From positions 167,837-231,836 of the forward strand of contig NZ_AUWQ01000001.1 of NCBI RefSeq assembly GCF_000455205.1: 64,000 bases of DNA, written 5' to 3'. Below, in pieces: positions 30,394-39,343 of the stretch (positions within the stretch are counted from its first letter, which is position 1; each line of letters opens with the position of its first letter). Both the position numbers and the translations under genes were made by a program. The notes below the pieces were generated by a model. The model saw only the letters and a list, made by a program, of their open reading frames with translations, ran no database searches and had not been told where the DNA came from. Source of the stretch: Mycobacterium sp. UM_CSW. GTDB lineage: Bacteria > Actinomycetota > Actinomycetes > Mycobacteriales > Mycobacteriaceae.

Positions 30394-30936
30394 TTATTCG
30401 GGATGATCGTCGACCTTGTAGTCGAAGCTGACGTCGCCCGCGTCGACGCCGGTGACGGTGACGGCAATGCCGTACTTCTGCGTGCCGTCGGTGAGCTCGC
30501 AGCGCAGCGTCGCGCCCTCGACGCCCTTCAGGTTGTCCGGGCACGTCACGGAGTCGGGCTTGCGGCCGACTTGCTGGGTCAGCTTGTTGCTGAGGATTTT
30601 CGCGACCTGGTTCTTGTCGACCGTCTCGACCATGTCGAACTTGACGTCGTTGCCGTTGACGCTGGTCACGGTGACGTTGACATTGAAGGTCTGGTCTTTG
30701 ACCTTCATCGTGCAGTTCAGCTGCGCGCCGACCGAGGCCGGCAGGTCGTTCGGGCAGTCGACCGATTCGGGCTTGTTGCCGGCGGCGTCGGTCAGCTTGG
30801 CGGTGATCTGGTTGGCGACGTCGCCCTTGCTCACCGCGTGCTTCGAAGACACCGAACACGAACAGGCGCCGGCACTGGCCATGAGCCCGACGGCCGCGCC
30901 CGCCACCAACAACGTCCGAACGATCGAGCGAGCCAT
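30394..30936 (-). CDS. Lipoprotein with two DUF4333 domains, Rv3033-like
   Basis: A 180-residue exported protein. A signal peptide ends at a lipobox-like SAGAC (Cys about 25). Two similar DUF4333 units follow, each with the pattern KP[ED]SV[DT]CP[ND]L and a second Cys (CTMKV, CELTDG), so each unit has one disulfide. Function unknown; corresponds to M. tuberculosis Rv3033. ATG 30936; the longer frame upstream of it is antisense shadow. It is convergent with the acyltransferase gene and marks the left edge of the island inserted before the Rv3032-like gene. Confidence 0.85.
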   Translation of the reverse strand: MARSIVRTLLVAGAAVGLMASAGACSCSVSSKHAVSKGDVANQITAKLTDAAGNKPESVDCPNDLPASVGAQLNCTMKVKDQTFNVNVTVTSVNGNDVKFDMVETVDKNQVAKILSNKLTQQVGRKPDSVTCPDNLKGVEGATLRCELTDGTQKYGIAVTVTGVDAGDVSFDYKVDDHPE

Positions 30937-31019
30937 GGCGCCTCCCGTGGGCGAAATCGACGACAACTGTGAGTCGGCTGATAATTGCATGCCAACCAGC
31001 TTCGGGTCCAAGGAATCGC

Positions 31020-32351
31020 TCAGATGCTGTGATAGCGGCGCAACGCTTCGGCGCGTTCGGCTCCGTGGTCGACGATCGGTGCCGGGTATCCCTGCGGCCG
31101 TTCGCCTTTCCTCAGGTGCGGGTCGTCGACTCCGCGCAATTCTGGAACCCAGCGCCGGATGTAGTCGCCGGACGGATCGAACTTCTCGCCCTGCGTGGTC
31201 GGGTTGAAGACCCGGAAGTACGGCGCCGCGTCGGTGCCCGATCCGGCGCACCACTGCCAGCCGTGCTGGTTGTTGGCCATGTCGCCGTCGACGAGCTGAT
31301 CCAGGAACCATTCGGCGCCCCACTGCCACGGCAGGTGAAGGTCCTTGACCAGAAACGACGCGGTGATCATCCGCACCCGGTTGTGCATGAAGCCGGTCTC
31401 GCGAAGCTGACGCATCCCGGCGTCGACGAAGGGAAACCCGGTTTGGCCGGCCTTCCAGGCCTCGAAGCGGCGCTTGGCGTCGGGCCCAGTGTCGGTGGGG
31501 ATGTCGTTGAACCGGCCGTTCCAGTTGTGCCACGCGCTGGCCGGCCGGTGATGCAGCACGTCGGCGTAGAAGTCGCGAAATGCCAACTCCCGCAGGAAGG
31601 CTTGCGCGCCGGCATCACGCAGGTCGAGGTCGGCGACCATGGTGCGGGGATGGATGCAGCCGAATTTCAGGTACGCCGACATCCGGCTGGTGCCCGCCCG
31701 GTCCGGCCGGTCGCGGTCCTGCCCGTAGCGCTGTAATCCGTTGTCCAAGAACGACTTCCAGAGCCGGCGTGCCGATGCCTCGCCCGCTGCCACGTCGAGC
31801 GCGGCGCCGGGGTCGGGGATCTGGCACTGCTCGATCCCCAGCCGCCCCGGATCGAGCCAGCGCGCGGAGGCGGCGCCCGATTTCGCCGGCGCCCGCCAGC
31901 CGACGTCGCGCCACTGGCGCAGAAACGGGGTGAACACCTGATAGGGGGAGCCGTCCTGCTTTGTGACGCGCCCGGGTGAAACCAGGTACGGCGAGCCCGT
32001 CGCCACCAACGGCACGGAATCCAGTGCGGCGCCGACACGTTGGTCGCGGCGCCTTCCATAGGGCGCGAAATCCTCCGAGATGTGCACCGACGACGCGCCG
32101 ATCTCCTTGGCAATGCGCGGGATCCACGTCTCGGGCCGTCCGCGGGTCATTAGTAGCCGACCGTCGAGGTCGTCGCGCAGGCGGCGCAGCGAGTCACCCA
32201 GGAATTGCAGCCGGCGCCGCCCCGACGAGGCCTCCAGCCTCGGATCGAGGACGAAGCAGGCGAGCACTTCCTCGCCGCTTTGGGCGGCGGCGGCCAGTGC
32301 GGGGTGATCGCGCAACCGCAGGTCGCGGCGAAACCATAACAGCGTCGGCAT
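31020..32351 (-). CDS. phr: Deoxyribodipyrimidine photolyase
   Basis: A 443-residue class I CPD photolyase, repairing UV pyrimidine dimers with blue light. The N-terminal antenna domain begins LLWFRRDLRLRDHPAL. The C-terminal FAD domain contains GTSRMSAYLKFG, WHNWNGRF, FPFVDAGMRQLRETGFMHNRVRMI and the signature DGDMANNQHGWQWCAGSGTDAAPYFRVFNP. All core FAD and dimer-binding elements are present. M. tuberculosis lacks this gene here. It lies 3 bases after tspO on the same strand, so one mRNA carries both. The control region is shared with marR. Confidence 0.95.
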   Translation of the reverse strand: MPTLLWFRRDLRLRDHPALAAAAQSGEEVLACFVLDPRLEASSGRRRLQFLGDSLRRLRDDLDGRLLMTRGRPETWIPRIAKEIGASSVHISEDFAPYGRRRDQRVGAALDSVPLVATGSPYLVSPGRVTKQDGSPYQVFTPFLRQWRDVGWRAPAKSGAASARWLDPGRLGIEQCQIPDPGAALDVAAGEASARRLWKSFLDNGLQRYGQDRDRPDRAGTSRMSAYLKFGCIHPRTMVADLDLRDAGAQAFLRELAFRDFYADVLHHRPASAWHNWNGRFNDIPTDTGPDAKRRFEAWKAGQTGFPFVDAGMRQLRETGFMHNRVRMITASFLVKDLHLPWQWGAEWFLDQLVDGDMANNQHGWQWCAGSGTDAAPYFRVFNPTTQGEKFDPSGDYIRRWVPELRGVDDPHLRKGERPQGYPAPIVDHGAERAEALRRYHSI

Positions 32352-32354
32352 GAT

Positions 32355-32834
32355 TCAGCGGTTGAGCCGCCAGATGTGGGTGGACAGGGCGGTGGCGAAG
32401 GCGCACCACAACGGGTAGGGGGCCAGGGCGGCGCCGGCCTTTCCGTCCGCCTGCGCGGCCCGGCGCGCGAGGTCGGCGCTGCTGACTGCCAGCGCCGCGG
32501 CGCCGAGCGCGGAGGCGCCGAGCTTGTGATAGCGGAAGAACAGCCAGCTCCATCCGGCGTTCAGCGACAGGTTCAGCCCGAGCGCCGCGGCGTAGCGGCG
32601 CGCCTCGTCGTGCCGCCCGGACGCGCGCAACCGGTCGATGACCACCGCGGACGTCGCCGCGATATCGGTGTAGAGCGCGGTCCAGACGACGGGGAAGGCG
32701 ACGCCGGGCGGCTGATAGGGCGGCTTGCGAAGCCGGGAATACCAGGCGGGCACGCGGCTTGGGCTGGCGACGCTTCCGGTGCCGGCGGCAACGGCGACGG
32801 CGAGGGTGGTCGCGGCCACGATCGACGGTTTCAC
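32355..32834 (-). CDS. tspO: TspO/MBR family protein (copy 1)
   Basis: A 159-residue five-helix membrane protein of the TspO/peripheral benzodiazepine receptor family, which binds porphyrins and can degrade protoporphyrin in light. Core motifs: WYSRLRKPPYQPPGVAFPVVWTALY, NLSLNAGWSWLFFRYHKLG and PYPLWCAFATALSTHIWRLN. GTG 32834 has GGAAG upstream and overlaps the stop of an mmpL remnant (GTGA). It is followed by phr. A second tspO lies at 36.5 kb. Confidence 0.93.
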   Translation of the reverse strand: MKPSIVAATTLAVAVAAGTGSVASPSRVPAWYSRLRKPPYQPPGVAFPVVWTALYTDIAATSAVVIDRLRASGRHDEARRYAAALGLNLSLNAGWSWLFFRYHKLGASALGAAALAVSSADLARRAAQADGKAGAALAPYPLWCAFATALSTHIWRLNR

Positions 32835-32998
32835 GCTCTGCTTCCTTTCGATTGGGTGGGATCGGTGGGCCACCAGATGCGGTCGCCGATGAGGGTGAAC
32901 AGCGCGGGGATGACCAGGGTGCGCACGACGAAGGCGTCGAGCAGGATGCCGAGGCCGACGATGATGCCCAGCTGCGTCAGCGGATCGTCCCAACTCAC
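32831..32998 (-). pseudogene. C-terminal remnant of an mmpL gene, coupled to tspO
   Basis: A 55-codon open frame starting GTG 32998 reads QLGIIVGLGILLDAFVVRT, then LVIPALFTLIGDRIWWPTDP, which is the final membrane helix and end of an MMPL transporter. No transporter sequence precedes it: an in-frame stop lies five codons upstream and then comes the marR promoter. It is therefore a leftover 3' end whose stop overlaps the tspO start, and it may now serve as a leader that couples tspO translation. Confidence 0.8.
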
Positions 32999-33014
32999 GC
33001 TACAAGTATTTCAG

Positions 33015-33038
33015 TGATTTAACCATTAATCAAGTTAA
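33015..33038. promoter_or_regulatory. MarR operator candidate (marR1 / tspO-phr)
   Basis: Interlocked inverted repeats: TGATT (33015-33019) with AATCA (33028-33032), and TTAAC (33019-33023) with GTTAA (33034-33038). The TTAACCATT...CAAGT segment recurs near the mmpL promoter (35812-35825). It lies between the marR gene and the divergent mmpL-remnant/tspO/phr unit. A TATGCT -10-like element (33058-33063) precedes marR closely, which would give a nearly leaderless marR mRNA. Confidence 0.6.
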
Positions 33039-33072
33039 CAATCTTGGTTTGGCGCGGTATGCTGCGATTCTG

Positions 33073-33546
33073 ATGGAAGCCACCACCGACCGTGTTCGGC
33101 TCGAGGCGCTGATCGCGGCCGACGCGCGTGCCCTGACCGCCGAATCCGACCAGATGGGTCGCGTCTTCGCCGCGGCGCACCAGTTGGGCCCCAGCGACTT
33201 TCGCGCCTTGCTGCATATTCTGGTGGCCGAAACGGCGGGAGCCCCGCTGACCTCGGGCGAGTTACGTCAGAAGATGGGCCTGTCGGCAGCGGCGATCACC
33301 TACCTGGTGGAGCGGATGATTAATTCCGGGCACATCCGCCGCGACACCCACGCCGAGGACCGCCGAAAGGTCATCCTGCGCTACTCGGATCCCGGGCTGG
33401 ACACCGCCCGCTCGTTCTTCACCCCACTGGGACTGCACACCCGAACCGCGCTCAACGACCTGCCCGACGAGGATTTGGCCGCGGCCCACCGGGTTTTCAC
33501 TGCGCTGATTGCCGCGATGCGCCACTTTCAGAGCGAATTGAGTTGA
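33073..33546 (+). CDS. MarR-family regulator 1
   Basis: A 157-residue winged-helix protein. The recognition region is LTSGELRQKMGLSAAAITYLVERMINSGHI, the wing is DRRKVILRYSD. It resembles MarR regulator 2 of the same island in length, helix order and sequence, so the two are paralogs. ATG 33073 is 10 bases after a TATGCT element. Divergent from tspO-phr and convergent with mmpL (50-base overlap), it is the best candidate to bind the TTAAC/GTTAA sites in this island. Ligand unknown; oxidised lipids or porphyrins are possible. Confidence 0.9.
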   Translation: MEATTDRVRLEALIAADARALTAESDQMGRVFAAAHQLGPSDFRALLHILVAETAGAPLTSGELRQKMGLSAAAITYLVERMINSGHIRRDTHAEDRRKVILRYSDPGLDTARSFFTPLGLHTRTALNDLPDEDLAAAHRVFTALIAAMRHFQSELS

Positions 33547-35740
33547 CCTCACTGAACGTTCGACGGTGCCATCGCGCCAGCCAGTCGGGCGCCCACCAGT
33601 TCCGGCCGCCGAGCACGTGCATGAAGGCCGGCACCAGCAGCATCCGCACCAGCGTCGCGTCGACCAGGACCGCGATGGTCAGGCCCAGTCCGAACATGCG
33701 CATGAAGGACACCCCGGCGGAAGTCAGGGCCGCGAACGAGATCGACATCAGCAACGCCGCGGCGGTGATCACCCGGCCGGTGCGCGCCAGCCCCAGCGCG
33801 ATGCTTTCGTCGTTGTCCGCGCGCGTTCGGGGCGAGTCCAGCCAGTACTCGCGGATCCGGGAAAGCAGGAAGACTTCGTAGTCCATCGACAGCCCGAACG
33901 CGATGCAGAACATCAGCACCGGGACGTTCGCCGCCAGCGTGCCGGTCGGCGTGGTGCCGGCCGCGCCCAGGTGCCCGTCTTGAAAGATCCACACCAGGGC
34001 GCCGAACGCGGCCGTCAGCGAGACCATGTTGAGCAGTACCGCCTTGATCGGCAGCAGCACGCTGCCGGTGAGGAGGAAGAGCAGCACCAGCGTCACGACG
34101 GCAATGAATCCGAACACCAACGGCAAGCGACTCGTAATGCCGCGCACGCAATCACGATTCGTTTGGGCCATCCCGGTGAACCGCGCCGGTTGGTTTCGCG
34201 GCGGTTCGATCGCGTGCAGCCGGTCCAATTGCGCCTCGGACGCCTCGGTGTAAAGGGGCGCGGCGCTGTCAATGGTCAGATAGGCGCTGCCGGTTGCCAT
34301 TCCGGTCGGGGCCGACGGCGGGCCGCTCGGCTTCCCGGCGACGAAGGTGCCGGTCGGCGCGGATACCGCCGCGACATCGGCAACGAGGGACAACCGCATG
34401 GTGTAGTCGTCCAGGTCGCTGGTGGTGAGGCCGGCTGCGTCGGGCAGGACAACCTTGATCTCATTACCGGTGCGAAAGTCGCTGCGGATTCGGTCGCTCA
34501 CGGCCCGCGCCGACGAGGACGTCGGCAGTACCCGATCGTCCGGATAGCCCCACCTGACGCCCAGGAACGGTGCGCCGAGGGCGAGCAGGACGGCGCTGAT
34601 CGCCAGACCGACCGGGATTGCCTGCCGCATCACCGCTTTGGCAATCCGATACCAGGAGCTGTGTTCCAAGGTCCGCGCCGGGGGTGCGGGGCGCCGGAGG
34701 AGCCGGCGGCCCAGCGTCCACATGTTGAGCGCGTCCAGACGGTCACCGAGCAACGCGATCGTCGCCGGCGCCAGGACCGTCGCCGCCAAGGCGGCAAACG
34801 CGACCACCGCGGTGCCGGCGTAGGCGAACGACTTGAGGAAGTACATCGGGAACAGCGCGGTTGCGGCCAATGCCAGGGCCACCGTGATCGCCGAGAACAG
34901 GACGGTGCGGCCGGCGGTCGTCACGGTCTTCACCAGCGCCTCGTCGTGGCCTACCCCCTGCGCCAGCTCGTCCCGGTACCGGCTGATGATCAGCAACGTG
35001 TAGTCGACGGCCAGGGCGAATCCCAACGCCGCCGTCACGTTGAGAGCGAAGATCGACACGTTGGTGACCAGGGCGATCGCGCGCAGCATGGCGAGCGAAC
35101 CCAAGATCGCGACTCCGCCCACCGCCACGGGCAGTGCCGCCGCGAGTATTCCGCCGAAGACCCACACCAGCGCGACGAAGCTCAGCGGTATCGCGATCAT
35201 TTCCATCCGCAGCAGGTCTTTTTCGGTCTGCTGGTTGACTTGTTGATAAACCAGCGCCGACCCTCCCGCTCGCACCGTGACGCCCTGATGGTCGCGCGTG
35301 AAACGCTCCGCCAGCGTCCGGGCGTGGTCGGGTGCACTGTTTTCGTCGCCCTTGAGTGCCGCCAGGATCATCGCGGTCTTTCCGTCGGCGCTGAACAAGC
35401 CCGGATTGGCCTGCGCGGCCCAGGGTGAGGTCACCTGTGCGACGAAAGGCGATTGGGAAAGCTGCTGGACAATGTCGGTGCCGACGGCCTGTGCGGCCCC
35501 GTCTCTGGCGCCGTCCGACGAACTCACCAGCAGAACCAAATCCATGCCGCCCTGGTCGAACTTCTCGGCCAGCGTCGCGGCGGCGCGGGCCGATTCGGAT
35601 GCCGGATCGAGAAATCCTCCGGCGGACAGCCTGGATGCGGCCGGTATGCCGAAAACCGCTGCGGCAATCACGAATACGACGGTGATGCCGATGATCCGTC
35701 TTGGCGCGGTGACGGCGAGTCGGGCGATTCGCGTTAGCAT
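33497..35740 (-). CDS. MMPL-family RND transporter
   Basis: A 747-residue transporter with two RND halves, each with one helix, a large outer loop and five helices. RND marks: ALAVDYTLLIISRYRDEL in half one and GLSMDYEVFLLSRIREYW in half two, with the final helix block GLTIAVLVDATLVRMLLVPAFM. It lacks the long coiled insert of siderophore-type MmpLs and resembles MmpL11-like and actinobacterial MMPL proteins. In the carotenoid island it could move pigment or a lipid to the outer envelope. It is divergent from the SOUL-tspO-idi unit and overlaps marR1 at the 3' end. Confidence 0.9.
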   Translation of the reverse strand: MLTRIARLAVTAPRRIIGITVVFVIAAAVFGIPAASRLSAGGFLDPASESARAAATLAEKFDQGGMDLVLLVSSSDGARDGAAQAVGTDIVQQLSQSPFVAQVTSPWAAQANPGLFSADGKTAMILAALKGDENSAPDHARTLAERFTRDHQGVTVRAGGSALVYQQVNQQTEKDLLRMEMIAIPLSFVALVWVFGGILAAALPVAVGGVAILGSLAMLRAIALVTNVSIFALNVTAALGFALAVDYTLLIISRYRDELAQGVGHDEALVKTVTTAGRTVLFSAITVALALAATALFPMYFLKSFAYAGTAVVAFAALAATVLAPATIALLGDRLDALNMWTLGRRLLRRPAPPARTLEHSSWYRIAKAVMRQAIPVGLAISAVLLALGAPFLGVRWGYPDDRVLPTSSSARAVSDRIRSDFRTGNEIKVVLPDAAGLTTSDLDDYTMRLSLVADVAAVSAPTGTFVAGKPSGPPSAPTGMATGSAYLTIDSAAPLYTEASEAQLDRLHAIEPPRNQPARFTGMAQTNRDCVRGITSRLPLVFGFIAVVTLVLLFLLTGSVLLPIKAVLLNMVSLTAAFGALVWIFQDGHLGAAGTTPTGTLAANVPVLMFCIAFGLSMDYEVFLLSRIREYWLDSPRTRADNDESIALGLARTGRVITAAALLMSISFAALTSAGVSFMRMFGLGLTIAVLVDATLVRMLLVPAFMHVLGGRNWWAPDWLARWHRRTFSEVNSIRSESGASRQSAQ

Positions 35741-35801
35741 CTACCGCCTCATGGTGATCCGCGCTGAATGGCGTGGGCCGGCGCTCCCTACTCGAGATTA
35801 C

Positions 35802-35831
35802 GTTAAGATTCTTAACCATTCAAGTACTTAA
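35802..35831. promoter_or_regulatory. TTAAC/GTTAA sites between mmpL and the SOUL operon
   Basis: GTTAA (35802-35806) and TTAAC (35812-35816) are inverted around 5 bases. They are followed by CCATTCAAGT shared with the marR1 operator region, and by AGTACT. The sites sit 62 bases upstream of the mmpL start and about 90 bases upstream of the SOUL gene, so a MarR bound here could control both directions. Otherwise 35741-35921 shows no gene. Confidence 0.55.
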
Positions 35832-35921
35832 ATAAATTCGGAAGTTGCACTAGGCTGGCGGCCGGGAAATGGCGGATTGACCGGCGTGGGCCTGGGTACC
35901 ACCCGATAAGCAAGGAACGAG

Positions 35922-36521
35922 GTGAGCAGTGTGTTCGGGTCGATGGGAGCCATGATCGGCGGGGTGATCGATGCGGCGGGGTCGGTGGTCGGCTACCGCC
36001 ACCGCACCGAGGAGCCGGACTACACCGCGGAGCCGCTGACCCGGGATGTCGAGCTCCGGCACTACGGTGCCCGGATCGCCGCGGAGACGACCGTCGTCGC
36101 GGACGAAGAGGCCGCCCGCTATGCCGGGTTTCGCCGACTCGCCGGTTACATATTCGGTGGCAACCGCGTCCACGAGAAGATCGCCATGACCGCCCCGGTG
36201 GCCCAGGAGGCGGCGGGCGAGCGCCGTTGGGTGATCCGATTTTTCATGCCTGCCGAAAAGACGCTGGACTCACTGCCCCAGCCTGACGACGGAGAAGTCA
36301 GGCTGGCGACCGTGCCGCCGGAGACGGTTGCGGTGCACCGCTTCACGGGCAGCCGCAGCCGGCGTGCCGTCGCTGCGCACACCGCCAGATTGCTGACCGC
36401 GCTGCGCGAGACCGGATTCGCCGCCGTCGACACGCCGACCGCCTGGTTCTACGATCCGCCCTGGACCGTTCCGGCGCTGCGCCGCAACGAGATTGCCGTC
36501 CCGGTGGAGCCGACGGCCTGA
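35922..36521 (+). CDS. SOUL-family heme-binding protein
   Basis: A 199-residue SOUL/HBP protein. The core [40 protein letters not shown] and a C-terminal [24 protein letters not shown] define the family, which binds heme or other tetrapyrroles. An N-terminal hydrophobic helix ([20 protein letters not shown]) may attach it to membrane. GTG 35922 with AAGGAACGAG upstream. It is first in a unit followed by tspO (2-base gap), idi and the glycosyltransferase. Confidence 0.9.
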   Translation: MSSVFGSMGAMIGGVIDAAGSVVGYRHRTEEPDYTAEPLTRDVELRHYGARIAAETTVVADEEAARYAGFRRLAGYIFGGNRVHEKIAMTAPVAQEAAGERRWVIRFFMPAEKTLDSLPQPDDGEVRLATVPPETVAVHRFTGSRSRRAVAAHTARLLTALRETGFAAVDTPTAWFYDPPWTVPALRRNEIAVPVEPTA

Positions 36522-36523
36522 CC

Positions 36524-37027
36524 ATGCGCCCATCGACACTTCTTGCCTCCGCCGCGGCGGTGATCGCGACGTCAACGGTGGGCGGCCTCGCGACCCGCCC
36601 GGCGGCCCAGTCGGTGTGGTACCGCCAACTGCGCAAACCCACCTATCAGCCGCCGCGGTCGGTGTTTCCCGTCATCTGGCCGGCGTTGTACGCCGACATC
36701 GCGGCGGTGTCCGCGGTCACCCTCGACCGGCTGCGCGACGGCGGGAACGCGCCGGCGGCCCGCTCCTACCTCGGTGCTCTGGTGATCAACCTCCTGCTGA
36801 ATGCCGGCTGGTCATGGGTGTTCTTCAATCGACGCCACCTCGGGGCTGCGGTCGCGGTGAACGCCGCGCTGACCGCGAGCAGCGCCGACCTGACCCGGCG
36901 CGCCATCGCCGTGCGCGGGCGGCGCGCGGTGTGGCTGTCGGCGTATCCCGCCTGGTGCGCGTTCGCCTTCGCCCTGTCCGCCCACATCTGGCTGCTGAAT
37001 CGCCGCCGCAGGATCGACGCGCCGTGA
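36524..37027 (+). CDS. tspO: TspO/MBR family protein (copy 2)
   Basis: A 167-residue TspO paralog. [34 protein letters not shown] matches copy 1 closely, as does [19 protein letters not shown] and [16 protein letters not shown]. All five helices are present. It lies between the SOUL gene and idi, with a GTGA overlap to idi. Two TspO proteins and one SOUL protein in one island strongly suggest tetrapyrrole sensing or disposal linked to pigment genes; in Rhodobacter TspO controls carotenoid and photosystem genes. Confidence 0.93.
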   Translation: MRPSTLLASAAAVIATSTVGGLATRPAAQSVWYRQLRKPTYQPPRSVFPVIWPALYADIAAVSAVTLDRLRDGGNAPAARSYLGALVINLLLNAGWSWVFFNRRHLGAAVAVNAALTASSADLTRRAIAVRGRRAVWLSAYPAWCAFAFALSAHIWLLNRRRRIDAP

Positions 37028-38070
37028 CGGCCGACCGCGGCGAGATGGCCACCCGCAAGCGCCGCCACATCGACGTGTGCCTCGACGGCGACGTCGGCTA
37101 TCACGGCCTGACGACCGGCCTGGAACGCTACGCCCTGCCCTACAACGCCCTGACCCAGACCAACCTTGCCGACATCGACCTGCGCACCGAATTTCTCGGC
37201 GCGCGGTTGCGGGCCCCGATTCTGATCGGCGCCATGACCGGCGGGGCGAAGCTGTCTGGCACCATCAACCGCAACCTGGCCACGGCCGCGCAACGGCTCG
37301 GCATCGGAATGATGCTGGGCTCGCAGCGGGTGATGCTGGACAGCGCGCTGGGGGAGCAGGCCGCCTCCAGCTTCACCGTGCGCGACATGGCGCCGGACGT
37401 GCTGTTGCTGGGCAACATCGGCCTTTCCCAGTTCACCAAGGACGCGGTGCCGGACATCGTTCGAGCTCTCGACCGGGTGGGGGCGAATGCGCTTGCGGTG
37501 CATACCAATCCGCTGCAGGAGGCCATCCAGCGCGATGGCGACACGGACTTCGCCGGATCGCTGGACCGGTTGCACGACGTGGCCGGCATGCTGGGCTACC
37601 CGGTGCTGTTGAAGGAGGTCGGTCACGGGATTGGCGGCGCCGCGATCGGCCAGCTGCTGCGCTCGTCCGGGGAGCTGCCGGTGGCGGCCATCGATGTGGC
37701 CGGCGCCGGCGGCACCTCGTGGTCGCGCGTCGAGCAATTGGTCCGGTACGGCGAAGTGCGCTACCCCGACCTGGCGGACTGGGGCATACCCACCGCGCAG
37801 GCGATTGGGGAGGTGCGCGCGGCGCTGCCCGAGATCCCGCTGGTCGCCTCGGGCGGTATCCGGACCGGCATGGACGCGGCCAAGGCGCTGGCGCTGGGCG
37901 CCGACGTGGTGGCCGTCGCCCGGCCGCTGTTGCCGGCGGCGATCGAGTCGGCGGCCGCGGCGACCGCCTGGCTGCAGCGATTCATCGACGAGTTCCGCAT
38001 CTGCCTGCACGGGTGCGGCGCGGCGGAGGTGAAGGCGCTGCGAGACGTTGGCCTGACGCCTCTTTCGTAG
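37024..38070 (+). CDS. fni: Type 2 isopentenyl-diphosphate delta-isomerase
   Basis: A 348-residue FMN-dependent isomerase interconverting IPP and DMAPP. Marks: [10 protein letters not shown] at the N-terminus, [18 protein letters not shown], the phosphate/FMN loop [24 protein letters not shown] and [23 protein letters not shown]. It supplies DMAPP for GGPP synthesis. GTG 37024 overlaps the tspO stop, so translation is coupled. This enzyme type is unrelated to type I Idi and is commonly found in actinobacterial carotenoid clusters. Confidence 0.93.
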   Translation: MTADRGEMATRKRRHIDVCLDGDVGYHGLTTGLERYALPYNALTQTNLADIDLRTEFLGARLRAPILIGAMTGGAKLSGTINRNLATAAQRLGIGMMLGSQRVMLDSALGEQAASSFTVRDMAPDVLLLGNIGLSQFTKDAVPDIVRALDRVGANALAVHTNPLQEAIQRDGDTDFAGSLDRLHDVAGMLGYPVLLKEVGHGIGGAAIGQLLRSSGELPVAAIDVAGAGGTSWSRVEQLVRYGEVRYPDLADWGIPTAQAIGEVRAALPEIPLVASGGIRTGMDAAKALALGADVVAVARPLLPAAIESAAAATAWLQRFIDEFRICLHGCGAAEVKALRDVGLTPLS

Positions 38071-38080
38071 CGGCGACGGC

Positions 38081-39343
38081 ATGGCGGTGATACTGGCGTA
38101 CGGATCGCCCGCGCTCGGTCATGCGTACCCCATGGCGGCGCTGTTGACCGAGTTGGTCGGGCGGGGCCATCGAGTTCACCTGCTGACCCTGGCCGGCGGG
38201 GTTTCCGCCCTGCGCGCCGCCGGCATCGACGCCGAGGCCGTTGATTCGCGAATCGAGGCCATCGCGGGCCGGGATTGGCTGGCGCCCAACGCGTTAGGGG
38301 TCCTCAAGGAGACGATCGAGGTGCTGTGCCGACGCGCGGTGATCGAGGTCGATGATCTTCGTCGCGCGCTGGCGCGGGTCCGTCCCGACGCGGTGTTGGT
38401 CGACGCGAACTGCTGGGGAGCCATGGCGATGGCCGAGGCGAGTAGCGTTCCGTGGCTGGTGTTTTCGCCGTTCACGCCCTACCTGAGGTCTCGCTCGGCG
38501 CCGCCGTTCGGCCCTGGCCTGCGCCCGCTGCCCGGCCCGGTCGGGATGGTCCGAGACGCGTCCATGCGCCCATTCGTGCGCCACCTGTTCGACCGCCGGA
38601 TCGTGCCCCGGGTCAACGCCGTCCGCGCGGAACTCGGGTTGCCGCGGGTGAAGTCGGTGGATGGGCTGATGCGCCGCGCGCCGCTGATGCTGGCGGTCGG
38701 TGGCGAGCCGTTCGAGTATCCGCATCCCGATTGGGGCCACGTGCATTTCATCGGTGCGTGCGAGTTCGAGCCCGCCCCCGCCGCCGCGCCGGAGTGGATC
38801 ACCGGCATCGACCGGCCCATCGTTTTGGTCAGCACCTCCTCGATCGCACAGGCCGACGCCAAACTGGGCCGAATCGCCTTGCAGGCGTTGGCCGCTGAAC
38901 CGGTCCACGTCGTCGCGACGTTCCCCGCGGGTGTGCCCGACGGGCTCCCGCAAACCTCCAACGCCACGGTGTGCCGCTTTGCGCCCCACGGCGCGGTCCT
39001 CGACCGTGCGGTCTGCGCCGTCACCCACGGCGGGATGGGCACCACGGTGAAGGCCCTGGGCCGGGGTGTCCCGGTCTGCGCGGTGCCCTTCGCCCGCGAT
39101 CAGGCCGAAGTGGCGCGCCGCGTACAGGTGGCCCGCTGCGGGACGCGACTGCCGGCCAAGAGGCTGACCGCGGCGCGCCTGCGCTTCGCCGTGCGCGAGG
39201 CGACGGCCATGGCGGCGGGCGCGCGCCGGGTGGCCGCCGGTTTCGCCGCGACCGGCGGCGTGGCCCGTGGTGCGGACCTCATCGAACAGCGGCTACTGCA
39301 CGGGGTGCTACGGCGCGGCCTTTTGCCGCCGGGCGGCCGCTGA
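38081..39343 (+). CDS. UDP-glycosyltransferase-like (GT1) protein
   Basis: A 420-residue GT-B enzyme. N-terminal acceptor domain starts VILAYGSPALGHAYPMAALL. The C-terminal donor domain has VLVSTSSIAQADAKLGRIALQAL and the family signature CRFAPHGAVLDRAVCAVTHGGMGTTVKALGRGVPVCAVPFARDQAEVARR, with the His-Gly-Gly nucleotide-sugar site. It resembles MGT/CrtX-type enzymes, so glycosylation of a hydroxylated carotenoid is the natural guess. It follows fni by 10 bases. Its last 36 bases overlap the convergent marR2. Confidence 0.88.
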   Translation: MAVILAYGSPALGHAYPMAALLTELVGRGHRVHLLTLAGGVSALRAAGIDAEAVDSRIEAIAGRDWLAPNALGVLKETIEVLCRRAVIEVDDLRRALARVRPDAVLVDANCWGAMAMAEASSVPWLVFSPFTPYLRSRSAPPFGPGLRPLPGPVGMVRDASMRPFVRHLFDRRIVPRVNAVRAELGLPRVKSVDGLMRRAPLMLAVGGEPFEYPHPDWGHVHFIGACEFEPAPAAAPEWITGIDRPIVLVSTSSIAQADAKLGRIALQALAAEPVHVVATFPAGVPDGLPQTSNATVCRFAPHGAVLDRAVCAVTHGGMGTTVKALGRGVPVCAVPFARDQAEVARRVQVARCGTRLPAKRLTAARLRFAVREATAMAAGARRVAAGFAATGGVARGADLIEQRLLHGVLRRGLLPPGGR

